64,000 bases of DNA from Faecalimicrobium dakarense (GCF_000499525.1 NZ_HG529329.1:1-64000), one strand, 5' to 3'; shown: positions 9,363 to 18,808, counted from the stretch's first letter. Translations and numbers: made by a program. The notes: a model not told the origin generated them from the letters alone.

Positions 9363-10949
9363 CTACTTTACTAATCCTTTATTTACTAAAAATTCTCTTG
9401 CTACTGTGTTATCATCCTTTTTATCTACTTCTACTTCATAATTCATTTTAACTATATCTTCTTCTTTTATATTATTATCTAGTAATTTTATTATCTCTTT
9501 AATTTCCGGATAATCTTTAAGTGTTTCCTCCCTTATAACAGTACCTGCTAAATAACTTGGGAAAAATCCTTTATCATCTATTAAAACTTTATATTGATCA
9601 TCTTTAAGTTTTGCATCTGTTGTTGAAGCATTTATAACATCAACTTTCTTTGATTCTAGACCTTGATATTTTAATCCAATATCTAAGTCTAATTTATTTT
9701 TAAATTTAAACCCATATTCTTTAGCTAGTGCATTATATCCATCTTCTCTCTCAAAGAAATCATACTCTGCACCAAATACTAACTTATCACTTACTTTAGC
9801 TAAATCTGAATAAGTATTTATATTATATTTATCTGCTATATCTTTATTTATTACTATGGCATATGTGCTGTTATAGCCATATAGCCCTAACCAATTAAGG
9901 TCATAATTTTCTTTATATCCTTTTTTCACTTCTTCATAAAGTTTAATTGGGTCTTCTATTCTTGATTTTTTCTTAAGAATATACTCCCATGATGTTCCAG
10001 TATATTCAGGATACATGTCTATTTCCCCTTTTATCATAGCTGGATGAATATTCGCTGTTCCTCCACCAATACCTTTCTTTATCTCAACATTTATATCTGT
10101 TTTTTCTTCAATTAATTGAGCCAATATTTCAGTTAAAATATATTGTTCTGTCATTGGCTTTGATGCAATAACTATCTTTTTATCTTTTTTAAATATCTTT
10201 GGTACAAATATTGATACTAAAACTATAAGAATAACAATTATTACTATAACTATAGGCTTTATATATTTTTTTATTGTATTGTTTATTTTTAATATTTTTG
10301 TTCTTTTTCCTGTAACTCTATAGTTTATATATTTTTCAAACTTTCTTAATATAGTATCAGTTACTAATGCAATAAGTGCAATTAATAAACTTCCTGCCAT
10401 TGTCATTGCAGAGTTGTTAGTTGTTATACCTCTCCATATGGCAACACCTAAGCCTCCTGCACCTATAAATGATGCAATACCACCTAAAGCTATAGTCATT
10501 ATTACCATATTTCTAAATCCTGAAAAAATTACAGGAAGTGCAAGAGGTAATTTTATCTTATATAAAATTTGAAATTTTGTACTTCCCATTCCAACTGCTG
10601 ATTCTATAGTTCTTTCGTCTATGTTTTTTATCCCGGTATGCGTACTTGTTACCATTGGAAGTAACGCATATATTATAAGAGTTATAATGGCAGTTGTATT
10701 CCCCACCCCAGAGATAGAAACTAAAAATCCTAATATCGCAATCGATGGTATTGTATATAAAAAGTTAGTAATACCTATTATTGGTGATGCTAATTTTTCA
10801 TTTTCAGATATTATAATCCCTAAACTAATTCCTATTATTGATGCTATTAATACTGCTATTAATGAAATAGCAAGATGTTGACCTATTAACTCTATAAAAA
10901 AATCTGATTTATCTACGTATAAATTAAGTATTTCTTTTATTAATGTCAT
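9363..10949 (-). CDS. opuCC: Fused OpuC permease and osmolyte-binding protein
   Basis: 528-aa fusion. Residues about 20-210 are a ProW-type permease with the coupling loop around [20 protein letters not shown] and the following [12 protein letters not shown] transmembrane helix at about 230-250 leads into a C-terminal ProX/OsmF-type binding domain (about 255-528: [42 protein letters not shown]). The binding domain is therefore tethered to the outer face of its own channel. I start at the ATG at 10949 because AAGGAGG sits just before it; the upstream in-frame ATG at 10967 would bury that site. The 86 bp upstream hold the likely promoter and then a long palindrome. Confidence 0.9.
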   Translation of the reverse strand: MTLIKEILNLYVDKSDFFIELIGQHLAISLIAVLIASIIGISLGIIISENEKLASPIIGITNFLYTIPSIAILGFLVSISGVGNTTAIITLIIYALLPMVTSTHTGIKNIDERTIESAVGMGSTKFQILYKIKLPLALPVIFSGFRNMVIMTIALGGIASFIGAGGLGVAIWRGITTNNSAMTMAGSLLIALIALVTDTILRKFEKYINYRVTGKRTKILKINNTIKKYIKPIVIVIIVILIVLVSIFVPKIFKKDKKIVIASKPMTEQYILTEILAQLIEEKTDINVEIKKGIGGGTANIHPAMIKGEIDMYPEYTGTSWEYILKKKSRIEDPIKLYEEVKKGYKENYDLNWLGLYGYNSTYAIVINKDIADKYNINTYSDLAKVSDKLVFGAEYDFFEREDGYNALAKEYGFKFKNKLDLDIGLKYQGLESKKVDVINASTTDAKLKDDQYKVLIDDKGFFPSYLAGTVIREETLKDYPEIKEIIKLLDNNIKEEDIVKMNYEVEVDKKDDNTVAREFLVNKGLVK

Positions 10950-11035
10950 ATTCGCCTCCTTGTACATACTTTTATATATTTTAATATAGTTAAAATATAT
11001 ATTTACCCATAAAATAATATGCTAAAATTAATATC

Positions 11036-11089
11036 TTTAAAAGTATGCACTTTTAAGTAACTGGTTACTAAAAAGTGCATACTTTTAAA
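11036..11089. promoter_or_regulatory. 54-nt nested palindrome upstream of opuC
   Basis: Perfect 19-bp outer arms, TTTAAAAGTATGCACTTTT (11036-11054) and AAAAGTGCATACTTTTAAA (11071-11089). Inside, after one A-A mismatch, lies a second perfect stem AGTAAC-TG-GTTACT (11056-11069). The preceding gene has its own terminator at 11100-11132, so this structure is not obviously needed for termination. It lies about 85 bp from the opuCC start and could be an operator or RNA element for osmotic control. Confidence 0.55.
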
Positions 11090-11099
11090 TTTATATAAA

Positions 11100-11132
11100 A
11101 ATACCCCTTAAAATAGTATTTTAAGGGGTATT
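11100..11132 (-). terminator. Intrinsic terminator after the FxLYD-like lipoprotein gene
   Basis: Perfect 15-bp stem AATACCCCTTAAAAT / ATTTTAAGGGGTATT with a 3-nt loop, followed on the minus strand by a T-rich tail, about 14 bp after the stop codon. Confidence 0.85.
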
Positions 11133-11145
11133 GTTTAGTGCTTTA

Positions 11146-11556
11146 CTAAAAGGCACTTGATTTTGAAGTTATTGTATAAGTATCAAAATTATTTTCTATA
11201 CAAAGTATTTCTATTTTTCTTTTTTCTTTAGGTGCAACGTCTGTTTCATTAGTGAATGAACTTTCAATAACTGTGCCATCTTTATCCATTAACTTATAAT
11301 CAAACTGAACATAATCTATTGTTTCATCACTAGTATTTTCAAATGTTCCTACTATCTTAGTGCTAAATGAGTCTTTTTTAACTTCCCATTTTATATCCTT
11401 TGTCATTTCTTCTAATTTAGAATCCACTTTGGCAGTTTGCTTTTCAACATCGTTAATAGCATTATCTACACTAGATACACCAGCTCCTAAAAATGCTACA
11501 CATCCTCCTATAATAACTACAAATCCTATAACTATTCCTAATATTATTTTTTTCAT
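11146..11556 (-). CDS. Small putative lipoprotein with FxLYD-like domain
   Basis: 136-aa exported protein. The start chosen is the ATG at 11556, preceded by GGAGGTTGAGT; the longer in-frame reading adds 26 residues without a ribosome site. An N-terminal hydrophobic segment ends in VIIGGC, a plausible lipobox. The mature part is charged (residues about 25-60), then a beta-rich C-terminal region with ATKIVGTFEN-like wording (FSTKIVGTFENTSDETIDYVQFDY) resembling FxLYD domains of surface lipoproteins. Single-gene unit with its own terminator. Role unknown. Confidence 0.75.
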   Translation of the reverse strand: MKKIILGIVIGFVVIIGGCVAFLGAGVSSVDNAINDVEKQTAKVDSKLEEMTKDIKWEVKKDSFSTKIVGTFENTSDETIDYVQFDYKLMDKDGTVIESSFTNETDVAPKEKRKIEILCIENNFDTYTITSKSSAF

Positions 11557-11646
11557 ACTCAACCTCCATAAATGATTTCTTATTATGATTTTATTATATA
11601 TTCCATCATATAAAGGTTGGTATGCTGGTAGCATACAAGTAAAAAT

Positions 11647-12720
11647 TTATTCAAATAGAGTCATTAATCCTCCACATAAAAGAAATATTACTATTGTATA
11701 TAACCAATACCCAAATATTTTTGTAATTTTTTTATTACTTCTTATTATAGGTAATTTTTCTTTGATGTTTAAGAAATTTGTATATATTAAATATATAGAT
11801 AAAAGAGTAATAACCACTAGTATATTTGTAATAAGTTCAGCAGTATTTTTGTGGATAAATAGACCAATTAATAAAAATAAATACCAAGCACTTGCTAATA
11901 TCATAAATATAATATTTCCTCTTCTAAATCCAGGAATATATTTTAGTATTTTTTCTTCTTTATATTCTTTTTTACTTTTAATTTCAATTTCTTTTTTATA
12001 AATTTTCGTTTCTAAATCTTTTCTTAATTCTTCTACAGTTTGGTACCTTTTATCTGCTGATATATTAGTACATTTTTTTATTATATTTTTTAAAATCCCA
12101 TTATTCTCTTCTTCTTTTATATGCTTACCTGTAGTTAGTACATTCATCATTATACCTATTGCATATATATCACTTCTACAATCAGTTTGATCAAATCCAA
12201 ATTGTTCAGGCGAAGCATACCCCTTAGTTCCTAAAAGTGTAGTATCTAAATTTTCACCATCTTTATAAGTTCTTGCAATATCAAAATCTATAAGTTTTAA
12301 TATGTTGTCATTATTTATAATAATATTTGATGGCTTTATATCTCTATGAATTATAGGAGGATTTAGGTTATGTATTTTGCTTAATATATCACATAATGAA
12401 ATAATATATTTTATAACAACTTGTTCATCTAATTTATTATTTTTTTCTAAAATAGTTTGTAAATTATCCCCATTTATAAACTCTTCAATTAGTATTAATT
12501 TTTCATCTAATTCAAATATTTCATAAACTCTAGGCATATTTATACTTTCTATATTTTTTAGCCCTTCATATACTTCTTTTGTATATTCTTTTAATTCTTT
12601 TTTTATATATATTTTGTCATCTTGTAAATTTTGCACTAAAAATATTTCTACTTTTTTACTCTTATATATTGATTTTAATTCTTCATATAAAGACAACTTA
12701 TACTCTATATCTAAATTCAA
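11647..12720 (-). CDS. Membrane-anchored Ser/Thr protein kinase (PASTA-less)
   Basis: 357-aa Hanks-type kinase. The catalytic core spans about residues 20-240, with HRDIKPSNIIINN (catalytic loop), an activation segment ending in LLGTKGYASPEQFG, and the SDIYAIGIMM helix. The metal-binding DFG is DFD (LIDFDIAR), a change that may alter activity. The glycine-rich loop is not obvious. Three hydrophobic segments (about 268-285, 290-312, 335-353) form a C-terminal membrane anchor, and there is no extracellular PASTA sensor. It is divergent from a helix-turn-helix gene 76 bp away; the pair probably shares regulation. Target unknown. Confidence 0.85.
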   Translation of the reverse strand: MNLDIEYKLSLYEELKSIYKSKKVEIFLVQNLQDDKIYIKKELKEYTKEVYEGLKNIESINMPRVYEIFELDEKLILIEEFINGDNLQTILEKNNKLDEQVVIKYIISLCDILSKIHNLNPPIIHRDIKPSNIIINNDNILKLIDFDIARTYKDGENLDTTLLGTKGYASPEQFGFDQTDCRSDIYAIGIMMNVLTTGKHIKEEENNGILKNIIKKCTNISADKRYQTVEELRKDLETKIYKKEIEIKSKKEYKEEKILKYIPGFRRGNIIFMILASAWYLFLLIGLFIHKNTAELITNILVVITLLSIYLIYTNFLNIKEKLPIIRSNKKITKIFGYWLYTIVIFLLCGGLMTLFE

Positions 12721-12796
12721 TTATTTTACACCTCTTACTTATTGATTTTATAACCTTAAAATTATATCATATTAATAGAAGAGGTGAAATACTAGT
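12721..12796. promoter_or_regulatory. Divergent promoter region of kinase and helix-turn-helix genes
   Basis: This 76-bp gap must hold both start regions. Its two ends carry mirror-image ribosome sites (CACCTCTT at 12728 and AAGAGGTG at 12779), which together form an 8-bp inverted repeat. The middle is AT-rich with no single convincing promoter. Confidence 0.4.
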
Positions 12797-13237
12797 ATGA
12801 ATGATATTAAAACTGTTGAGCTTATGAGCTTATTAAAAAATATAGATAGTGAGTCAAATTTAGATGACTATATTTCAAATAAGTTAACAGGCTCAAATGA
12901 TTTAAGTCTACATAAGTACTTTGAGAATTTATTTAAAGCTAAAAGTCTTAGCAAAAGTACTGTTATTAAAAACGCTGACATAGATAGAACTTATGGATAT
13001 GAGATTTTAAGAGGTGATAAAAAACCTAGCCGTGATAAAATTTTACAACTTTGCATTGGAGCTAATTTCAACTTAGAAGAAAGTAATAAAGCTTTAAAAC
13101 TTGGTAATGTTGGTGAACTTTATGCTAAAGTTCCAAGAGACAGTGTTATTATATTTTGTATAAATAAAAAACTTGGTATTATAGAAATTAATGAATTGCT
13201 TTTTGGATATGGATTTAATATTCTTGGAGAAGAATAA
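12797..13237 (+). CDS. XRE-like helix-turn-helix protein paired with the kinase
   Basis: 146-aa predicted DNA-binding or adaptor protein. Residues about 45-105 form a helix-turn-helix (SLSKSTVIKNADIDRTYGYEILRGDKKPSRDKILQLCIGANFNLEESNKALKLG) reminiscent of Cro/CI proteins. The N-terminal 40 residues are acidic and the C-terminus (KLGIIEINELLFGYGFNIL) resembles the tail seen on clostridial proteins that neighbour kinases. AAGAGGTG sits 10 bp before the ATG. Transcribed away from the kinase. It could be a phosphorylation substrate; that is inference from position. Confidence 0.72.
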   Translation: MNDIKTVELMSLLKNIDSESNLDDYISNKLTGSNDLSLHKYFENLFKAKSLSKSTVIKNADIDRTYGYEILRGDKKPSRDKILQLCIGANFNLEESNKALKLGNVGELYAKVPRDSVIIFCINKKLGIIEINELLFGYGFNILGEE

Positions 13238-13268
13238 AAATAGGGATAATACTATTATCCCTATTTTT
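13236..13268. terminator. Bidirectional intrinsic terminator
   Basis: Perfect stem AAAAATAGGGATAAT / ATTATCCCTATTTTT with a 3-nt loop lies between convergent genes, so it can stop the helix-turn-helix transcript (plus) and the P-type ATPase transcript (minus). Confidence 0.88.
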
Positions 13269-13269
13269 A

Positions 13270-15210
13270 TTATATATTTACCTGTTCTATACTCTCTTTA
13301 ATAAAATCATTTTTATTATAAGTGATTTTATTATTGTCATATATATTATTTAGCTTATTACTTTTCCATTTTAGTAATAAAGCTGAATGTATAATGACAA
13401 CTACTGAACCTATATTATGAACTAATGCTCCTAATATAGGGTCTAATACTCCAAACATAGCAAGTATTATTGATAAAAAGTTTAATACCATAGATATAAC
13501 TATGTTAATATTTACAGTATTCATTGTTTTTTTAGCTAACTCTAATAAATGAGGTATATACTTTATATCCTCTCCTACAAGAGCTATATCTGCAGCTTCA
13601 ACTGCAATATCACTCCCTATTCCTCCCATTGCAATTCCAACATATGATTTCTTTAGTGCTGGTGCATCATTAACACCATCACCTACCATACAAACTTGTT
13701 CATTATTATTTTGCAATTTATCAATTATGTCTAATTTATCTTTTGGTAAACACTCTGGATATACATCATCTATTTTAGATATATTAGCTATATTTTCAGC
13801 AGTTTGCTTGTTATCTCCTGTAAGTAATATACTCGTTTTGCCTAATTTCTTAATACTTTCTATCATATCTTTTGCATTATCTCTAATTATATCTTCAAGT
13901 ACTATAAATCCTTTTATATCATTATTTTTTGCAGCAAATATAATTGTACTTCCTTTTTCTATGTAAGCCTTAATTACTTTTTCTTGTTCATTAGATAAAG
14001 TTAAGTTATGTTCTTCTAATAATTTTTTATTACCAGCTAATATTTTCTCATTATCTATATTTGCATAAACACCTTTACCTATTGCCATTTTAAAGTTAGT
14101 TGCTTCATATAAGCTGTCCTCGAGTATTGACTTATAGTGAGATAATATAGCTTTTCCAAGTGGATGTTCAGAGTATCTTTCAACACTAGATACTAATCTT
14201 AATAGTTCATTTTCATCTATGTTTTTATCAAAAGAATGTACTCTTGTAACTTTAGGCTTTCCATAAGTTAATGTACCTGTTTTATCAAAAGTAATTTTTT
14301 TAACTTTAGATAATCTTTCTAAAGCATCTCCTTCTTTAATTAATATACCAAACTTTGTAGCATTTCCTATACCAGCCATTATAGCTGTTGGAGTTGCTAA
14401 TACTAAAGAACAAGGACAAAATACAACTAGTATTGTTACAGAACGTATTAACTCACCCGTTACAAACCACGTTAATACTGCTGAAACTAAAGCAATAATT
14501 ACTATCCAAGTAGCCCATTTATCAGCCATTCCTACTATCTTAGCTTTACTAGCATCAGCTGATTTTACTAAACGTATCATCTTTTGAAGTGAACTATTTT
14601 CACCTATTTTAGTTGCTTTCATATCAAATGCACCAAATAAATTTACTGTTCCACTAAATACTTCATCATTTACTCTTTTATCAACAGGCATTGATTCCCC
14701 TGTCATAACAGATTGGTCTATAGACGTTTCCCCATTTATCAATACACCATCTACTGGAATAGTTTCTCCCGGCAAAACTTTTATAATATCATTTACAACT
14801 ACATCTTTAGAATCAATAACACTTTCAATTCCTTTTTTTATAACTCTAGCTGTAGTTGGTGTTAAATTTATTAATTTCTCAATTCCTTTTTTAGCCTTTG
14901 AAAGAGTATATTCTTCTAACATCTCTCCAAGTGCCATTATAAATGCTACTTCTCCAGCTGCAAATACTTCTCCAATAAATATAGATGCAATTAATGCTAT
15001 AGATACAAGTACTCCTGCTTTTATATTAAAATCAGTTAAAATACCAGTAACTGCACCCTTAAATATTGGAAAGCCACATAATATAACTGCAACCCATGAA
15101 AAATCAATTGGTGATGGAATTAAATCTAAGAAGCTAATAACTAGTGATATAGCAGAAACTACTAGTATTAAAATCTCTTTATTGATTTCATTTTTTATTA
15201 ATAATTTCAT
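13270..15210 (-). CDS. Heavy-metal P1B-type ATPase (probable copper exporter)
   Basis: 646-aa membrane pump. It carries the TGES actuator motif (MTGESMPVD, about 170), the intramembrane CPC metal site (CPCSLVLATP, about 266), the phosphorylated Asp in DKTGTLTYGKP, the SEHPLG metal-ATPase motif, and GDGVNDAPAL. There is no N-terminal metal-binding domain: the protein begins almost at the first helices. The last helix (LVHNIGSVVVIIHSALL) is not the classic copper M-x-x-SS form, so sequence alone leaves Cu versus Zn/Cd open. A CsoR-type operator at 15225-15242 and the neighbouring csoR favour copper. Confidence 0.82.
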   Translation of the reverse strand: MKLLIKNEINKEILILVVSAISLVISFLDLIPSPIDFSWVAVILCGFPIFKGAVTGILTDFNIKAGVLVSIALIASIFIGEVFAAGEVAFIMALGEMLEEYTLSKAKKGIEKLINLTPTTARVIKKGIESVIDSKDVVVNDIIKVLPGETIPVDGVLINGETSIDQSVMTGESMPVDKRVNDEVFSGTVNLFGAFDMKATKIGENSSLQKMIRLVKSADASKAKIVGMADKWATWIVIIALVSAVLTWFVTGELIRSVTILVVFCPCSLVLATPTAIMAGIGNATKFGILIKEGDALERLSKVKKITFDKTGTLTYGKPKVTRVHSFDKNIDENELLRLVSSVERYSEHPLGKAILSHYKSILEDSLYEATNFKMAIGKGVYANIDNEKILAGNKKLLEEHNLTLSNEQEKVIKAYIEKGSTIIFAAKNNDIKGFIVLEDIIRDNAKDMIESIKKLGKTSILLTGDNKQTAENIANISKIDDVYPECLPKDKLDIIDKLQNNNEQVCMVGDGVNDAPALKKSYVGIAMGGIGSDIAVEAADIALVGEDIKYIPHLLELAKKTMNTVNINIVISMVLNFLSIILAMFGVLDPILGALVHNIGSVVVIIHSALLLKWKSNKLNNIYDNNKITYNKNDFIKESIEQVNI

Positions 15211-15224
15211 ATTCTACCTCCTTT

Positions 15225-15242
15225 TATACCCATAGGGGTATA
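15225..15242 (-). promoter_or_regulatory. CsoR operator in front of the metal ATPase
   Basis: TATACCCATAGGGGTATA is a near-perfect dyad with the C-tract/G-tract design of known CsoR sites (TATACC...GGGGTATA). It is 14 bp upstream of the ATPase ATG, so copper-bound CsoR release would allow transcription. Confidence 0.75.
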
Positions 15243-15353
15243 GGTACATGGTAGTATTATCCATACTATTTGTCAATAAAAATTAATTTAACTAGTTAAA
15301 TTAATCACACTCTTTAAAATTTATAACTTATATAAAATGTAAACTTTTACAAT

Positions 15354-15378
15354 AAAAAAAGCAGTCAAATTTGACTGC
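15354..15378 (-). terminator. Intrinsic terminator of csoR
   Basis: The 18-nt palindrome GCAGTCAAATTTGACTGC is followed on the minus strand by seven T, just after the csoR stop. It means the ATPase downstream relies on its own promoter. Confidence 0.85.
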
Positions 15379-15385
15379 CTAAAAA

Positions 15386-15661
15386 TTACTTAAGTCTTGA
15401 GAAATGCTCTATTGCTTTTGAAAATTCTTTAATTGTTTTTTCATGGTCACCATGTTCTAATCCATCTTTTACACAATGGCTTATATGCCCCTCTAATACT
15501 ATTTGTCCAACTTTATGAACCGCACTTTTTACTGCATTTATTTGCATTAAAATATCTTCACAAGGTATATCCTCATCAACCATATTGTCTATAGCATTTA
15601 ATTGACCTATTACTTTTTTAATTCTTCTGTGTATATTATCTGAATCCATGCACTGACGCAT
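15386..15661 (-). CDS. csoR: Copper-sensing repressor CsoR
   Basis: 91-aa all-helical regulator. The Cu(I) ligand triad Cys-His-Cys is intact: Cys33 in EDIPCEDIL, then His and Cys in GHISHC (spacing H-x3-C). A CsoR has this triad, RcnR has His in the last position and CstR lacks the His. The N-terminal DNA-contact region (IHRRIKKVIGQLNAIDNMV) is typical. It should bind the dyad upstream of the adjacent ATPase and release it on copper loading. It has its own terminator. Confidence 0.87.
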   Translation of the reverse strand: MRQCMDSDNIHRRIKKVIGQLNAIDNMVDEDIPCEDILMQINAVKSAVHKVGQIVLEGHISHCVKDGLEHGDHEKTIKEFSKAIEHFSRLK

Positions 15662-15785
15662 ATTGCTTCCTCCATCTAGCTTTAATTTCGCTTAATATTA
15701 TATACAAAGAATATCATTCATCAATATCAAAGTCAATTAATCAGTTTTGCTATTATTTATTTTATAAATATCTCACTAGTATGTT

Positions 15786-16514
15786 TTAATCTATTGATTC
15801 TAAAAATTCATTTATCACTTTCATAAGACCTGTAAAGTCATCACATTTTATATCATGACCTGCTTTTTCAAAACTCTCTATTCTAATACTCTTACTATTT
15901 ATATGCCCTATGTAAGTTAGTATATCTTCTCTAGATAATAAGGTTTCTTCCTGTTCACCTTTTAATAATAAAAATGGGCAGTTAATTTTATTTAATTCTT
16001 CTTTAAAATAAATTTGCTTTGAATCTTTTTCTATACTTTTTAAATTTTCATATTTAATAGATATTGATTCACAATGCGTATTATAAAACTTAATCGACTC
16101 TTTTGCCCATCCATTAGGCATTTTTTTATGCTCTGCTGGATATTCTCCAATTATTAGACCTTTTAATAAATTAGAATTTAAAATAGAATATCCTAATGCA
16201 TATGATACACCTCTTGAGTATCCCATAATACAAAAGTTACTTAATCCTAATTCATTTACTACTGAATTTATATCATCAACATGATCTTTTAAAGTATATC
16301 CTTTATCTGTTGAGTCGCTTTTTCCTCTTCCTCTAAATGATAGTGCTACACATCTTCTATCATTCATATTTTCTATAATATTTATATAATCATCACAAGA
16401 CTCTGATAATCCTGGACAAATTAATAACGGCGTTTTATTAGTATCCTTTAATTCATTGTCAATATAATGTATTTTTAAGCCTTTATTATCTACCCAATTC
16501 TCCTTAATCTTCAT
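15786..16514 (-). CDS. Alpha/beta hydrolase
   Basis: 242-aa cytosolic hydrolase with no signal peptide. The nucleophile elbow is GYSRGVS (Ser about 99), the oxyanion region is LLICPGLSES near residue 33, and the catalytic His is in KAGHDIKCD near 223. The acid is probably in the segment around LLKGEQEETLLS. GGGGGAAAAATATAA precedes the ATG. It stands alone between csoR and the PTS operon, with a terminator of the latter in between. Substrate unknown; esterase or thioesterase activity is possible. Confidence 0.82.
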   Translation of the reverse strand: MKIKENWVDNKGLKIHYIDNELKDTNKTPLLICPGLSESCDDYINIIENMNDRRCVALSFRGRGKSDSTDKGYTLKDHVDDINSVVNELGLSNFCIMGYSRGVSYALGYSILNSNLLKGLIIGEYPAEHKKMPNGWAKESIKFYNTHCESISIKYENLKSIEKDSKQIYFKEELNKINCPFLLLKGEQEETLLSREDILTYIGHINSKSIRIESFEKAGHDIKCDDFTGLMKVINEFLESID

Positions 16515-16605
16515 TTATATTTTTCCCCCTATAATAAACTATCTATATTTATACTACATACTGCACTGTATTACCTTTAAGTGATATTGTAGTATTTTCT
16601 ACATT

Positions 16606-16684
16606 AGATTTATTCTGAAAATAAAAAAGATGACCAAGTTCAATATATAGGTCATCTTTTTTATAAAGTAATATTTTTAATTAC
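16606..16684 (-). terminator. Terminator of the PTS/transaldolase operon, within a ~78-bp duplicated sequence
   Basis: Perfect 13-bp stem AAAAAAGATGACC (16623-16635) / GGTCATCTTTTTT (16650-16662). Including flanks, 16606-16684 is nearly the same as 40767-40844 (a few substitutions, one indel), which ends the unrelated CoA-disulfide-reductase-like gene. Confidence 0.85.
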
Positions 16685-17319
16685 ATATTTTTATAATCAG
16701 CTAAAAACTTTTCTATCCCTATATCAGTTAAAGGATGCTTAGCCATTTGCTTTAATACGCCAAATGGTATAGTAGCAATATCCGAACCTGCTAATGCACA
16801 ACGTGATGCATGTATTGGATTTCTAATACTTGCTGATATTATTTCTGTATTTATGTTATGAGTTTTAAACATAACTGAAACTTCAGTTATTAAATCAGTT
16901 CCAACCATACCTATATCATCTAATCTTCCAACAAATGGACTTACATAAGTAGCTCCTGATTTTGCCGCAAGTAATGCTTGCTGAGATGAGAATATTAAAG
17001 TTACATTAGTTTTTATTCCCTTTTGAGATAGTATGCTAACTGCCTTTAATCCTTCTATGCACATTGGTATCTTAATTACTATATTTTTATGTAACTTTAC
17101 TAATTCTAAAGCTTCTTCTACCATTTTATCACACTCTAAGCTTATTACTTCAGCACTTATTGGTCCATCTACTATAGAACATATTTCATTTATTACCTCT
17201 TTTAAATCTCTTCCTTCTTTAGCTATTAGTGAAGGATTAGTTGTAACACCATCTAATATACCCCATGTTGCTGCTTCTTTTATTTCATCTACATTTGCTG
17301 TATCTATAAATATTTTCAT
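16681..17319 (-). CDS. tal: Transaldolase, small (TalC/Fsa) type
   Basis: 212-aa class I aldolase-fold enzyme that transfers a dihydroxyacetone unit between sugar phosphates. The Schiff-base lysine is Lys83 (NIVIKIPM). Glu57 (ISAEVIS) and Phe129 (YVSPFVGR) are the residues of true transaldolases, whereas fructose-6-phosphate aldolases have Gln and Tyr there. TNPS near residue 27 is also typical. It is the last gene after the ascorbate-type PTS genes, so it likely handles the pentose phosphates arising from the imported sugar. AAGGAGTC precedes the ATG. Confidence 0.9.
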   Translation of the reverse strand: MKIFIDTANVDEIKEAATWGILDGVTTNPSLIAKEGRDLKEVINEICSIVDGPISAEVISLECDKMVEEALELVKLHKNIVIKIPMCIEGLKAVSILSQKGIKTNVTLIFSSQQALLAAKSGATYVSPFVGRLDDIGMVGTDLITEVSVMFKTHNINTEIISASIRNPIHASRCALAGSDIATIPFGVLKQMAKHPLTDIGIEKFLADYKNM

Positions 17320-17340
17320 ATGTTTGACTCCTTATTTTTA

Positions 17341-18714
17341 TTAAGCCGTTTTTTCTTGATCTGTATTTTCAATTGTTTTTTTAGGAATTTTACTTATAAC
17401 TACTAATATTACTACAATACCAATTAGTATACCTGTAAGCCCTACTTGACCTACAAACTCTTGAATTCTACCTAAGAATACTCCCATAACTCCAAAGTCT
17501 GCATCTGAGAATGTAGAGTTTGCTATTCCTAATCCTCCAAGTACTGGTAATAATACTACTGGTAACAGTGATACTACTATACCGTTTAAGAATGAACCAA
17601 CTATAGCCCCTCTTCTACCTCCTGTAGAGTTACCAAATACTGCTGCTGTTGCTCCTGTGAAGAAATGAGGTACAACGCCTGGTATTATTATTGTAAGACC
17701 CATTGCTCCTAGTGCAAGCATTGACACCACTCCACCTAAGAATGAACTTAAAAAGCCTATTAATACGGCATTTGGTGCATATGGAAATACTATTGGACAG
17801 TCTAGTGCTGGTTTTGAATTTGGTACTACTTTTGCAGCGATACCTTTAAATGCTGGTACTATTTCATTTAAAACTAATCTAACACCATTTTGAATTAATA
17901 TAAATCCTGCTGCAAATGTTAATGCTTGTATCATTGAGTAAACTATAAAGTTCTTTCCACCTGATAATGTAGTTTCAACGAACTCTGCTCCTGCAACTAA
18001 TGCAACTATTAAATATAAAACTAACATTGTTATAGATATAGATACTGCAGAATCTCTTAAGAAGCTTAAAGATTTAGGAACCTTCATTTCCTCTGTAGAC
18101 TTAGAACCTTTACCTACTGCTTTACCTACTAACGCAGCTAATGCATATCCTGTAGATGAGAAATGTCCCAATGCTACTGCATCATTTTTCGTTATTGCTT
18201 TCATAAAAGGTTGACATATTGCTGGAGAAAGCACCATTATTAACCCTAATGCTAAAGAACCTGTGAATATTAAATTAAATCCACTCATTCCACCTGAAAC
18301 TAATATTACCGCTATCATACAAGCCATAAATAATGTATGATGACCTGTTAAAAATATATATTTAAACTTTGTAAATCTCGCTATTAACATATTAGCTATC
18401 ATACCAAATGTCATTATTAGAGCTGTTGCTGTACCATACTTATCTAGAGCCATTGCAACTACTGCTTCATTATTTGGTATTACACCTTGAACATTAAAAC
18501 CATATTCAAACATTTTACCAAACGGCTCAAGAGAGCCAACTATAACACCAGCAGCTGCTGATATTACAACAAAACCAACCATTGCCTTTAAAGAACCTTT
18601 TATTATATCTTCTATAGGTTTCTTTTGAAGTACTAACCCTAGTACAACCATAACACCTATTAAAACTGCTGGCTCAGATACGAAATCAATTAATACTTTT
18701 AAAAATCCGTTCAT
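17341..18714 (-). CDS. ulaA: PTS ascorbate-family transporter EIIC (UlaA-like)
   Basis: 457-aa membrane channel of a phosphotransferase system. Signature stretches are LTGHHTLFMACM (about 122), CPIVFPYAPNAVLIGF (about 315) and PHFFTGATAAVFGN (about 357), all typical of the UlaA/SgaT fold. About 11 hydrophobic segments. It imports a sugar acid or pentitol-like compound and passes it to EIIB for phosphorylation. It is separated from ulaB by a 15-bp hairpin. The exact substrate is not certain: ascorbate is the family type, but no ulaD/E/F enzymes are nearby. Confidence 0.87.
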   Translation of the reverse strand: MNGFLKVLIDFVSEPAVLIGVMVVLGLVLQKKPIEDIIKGSLKAMVGFVVISAAAGVIVGSLEPFGKMFEYGFNVQGVIPNNEAVVAMALDKYGTATALIMTFGMIANMLIARFTKFKYIFLTGHHTLFMACMIAVILVSGGMSGFNLIFTGSLALGLIMVLSPAICQPFMKAITKNDAVALGHFSSTGYALAALVGKAVGKGSKSTEEMKVPKSLSFLRDSAVSISITMLVLYLIVALVAGAEFVETTLSGGKNFIVYSMIQALTFAAGFILIQNGVRLVLNEIVPAFKGIAAKVVPNSKPALDCPIVFPYAPNAVLIGFLSSFLGGVVSMLALGAMGLTIIIPGVVPHFFTGATAAVFGNSTGGRRGAIVGSFLNGIVVSLLPVVLLPVLGGLGIANSTFSDADFGVMGVFLGRIQEFVGQVGLTGILIGIVVILVVISKIPKKTIENTDQEKTA

Positions 18715-18768
18715 TTTTGACCCTCCAAACTATTTATTAGTCTCTATTAAAAATAATATTATTCCTTT

Positions 18769-18802
18769 AATACTGGTTAAATTATTTAATTTAACCAGTA
18801 TT
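18769..18802 (-). other. Intra-operon hairpin between ulaB and ulaA
   Basis: Perfect 15-bp stem AATACTGGTTAAATT / AATTTAACCAGTATT with a 4-nt loop, but no T-tract after it on the coding strand. Likely an RNA processing or stability element that sets subunit ratios. Confidence 0.6.
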
Positions 18803-18808
18803 AATTTA

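Noticed and set aside
9363-10949. Sequencing fusion of two separate opu genes
   Set aside because: Permease-binding protein fusions are normal for this family, and the linker helix is continuous with no suspicious homopolymer.
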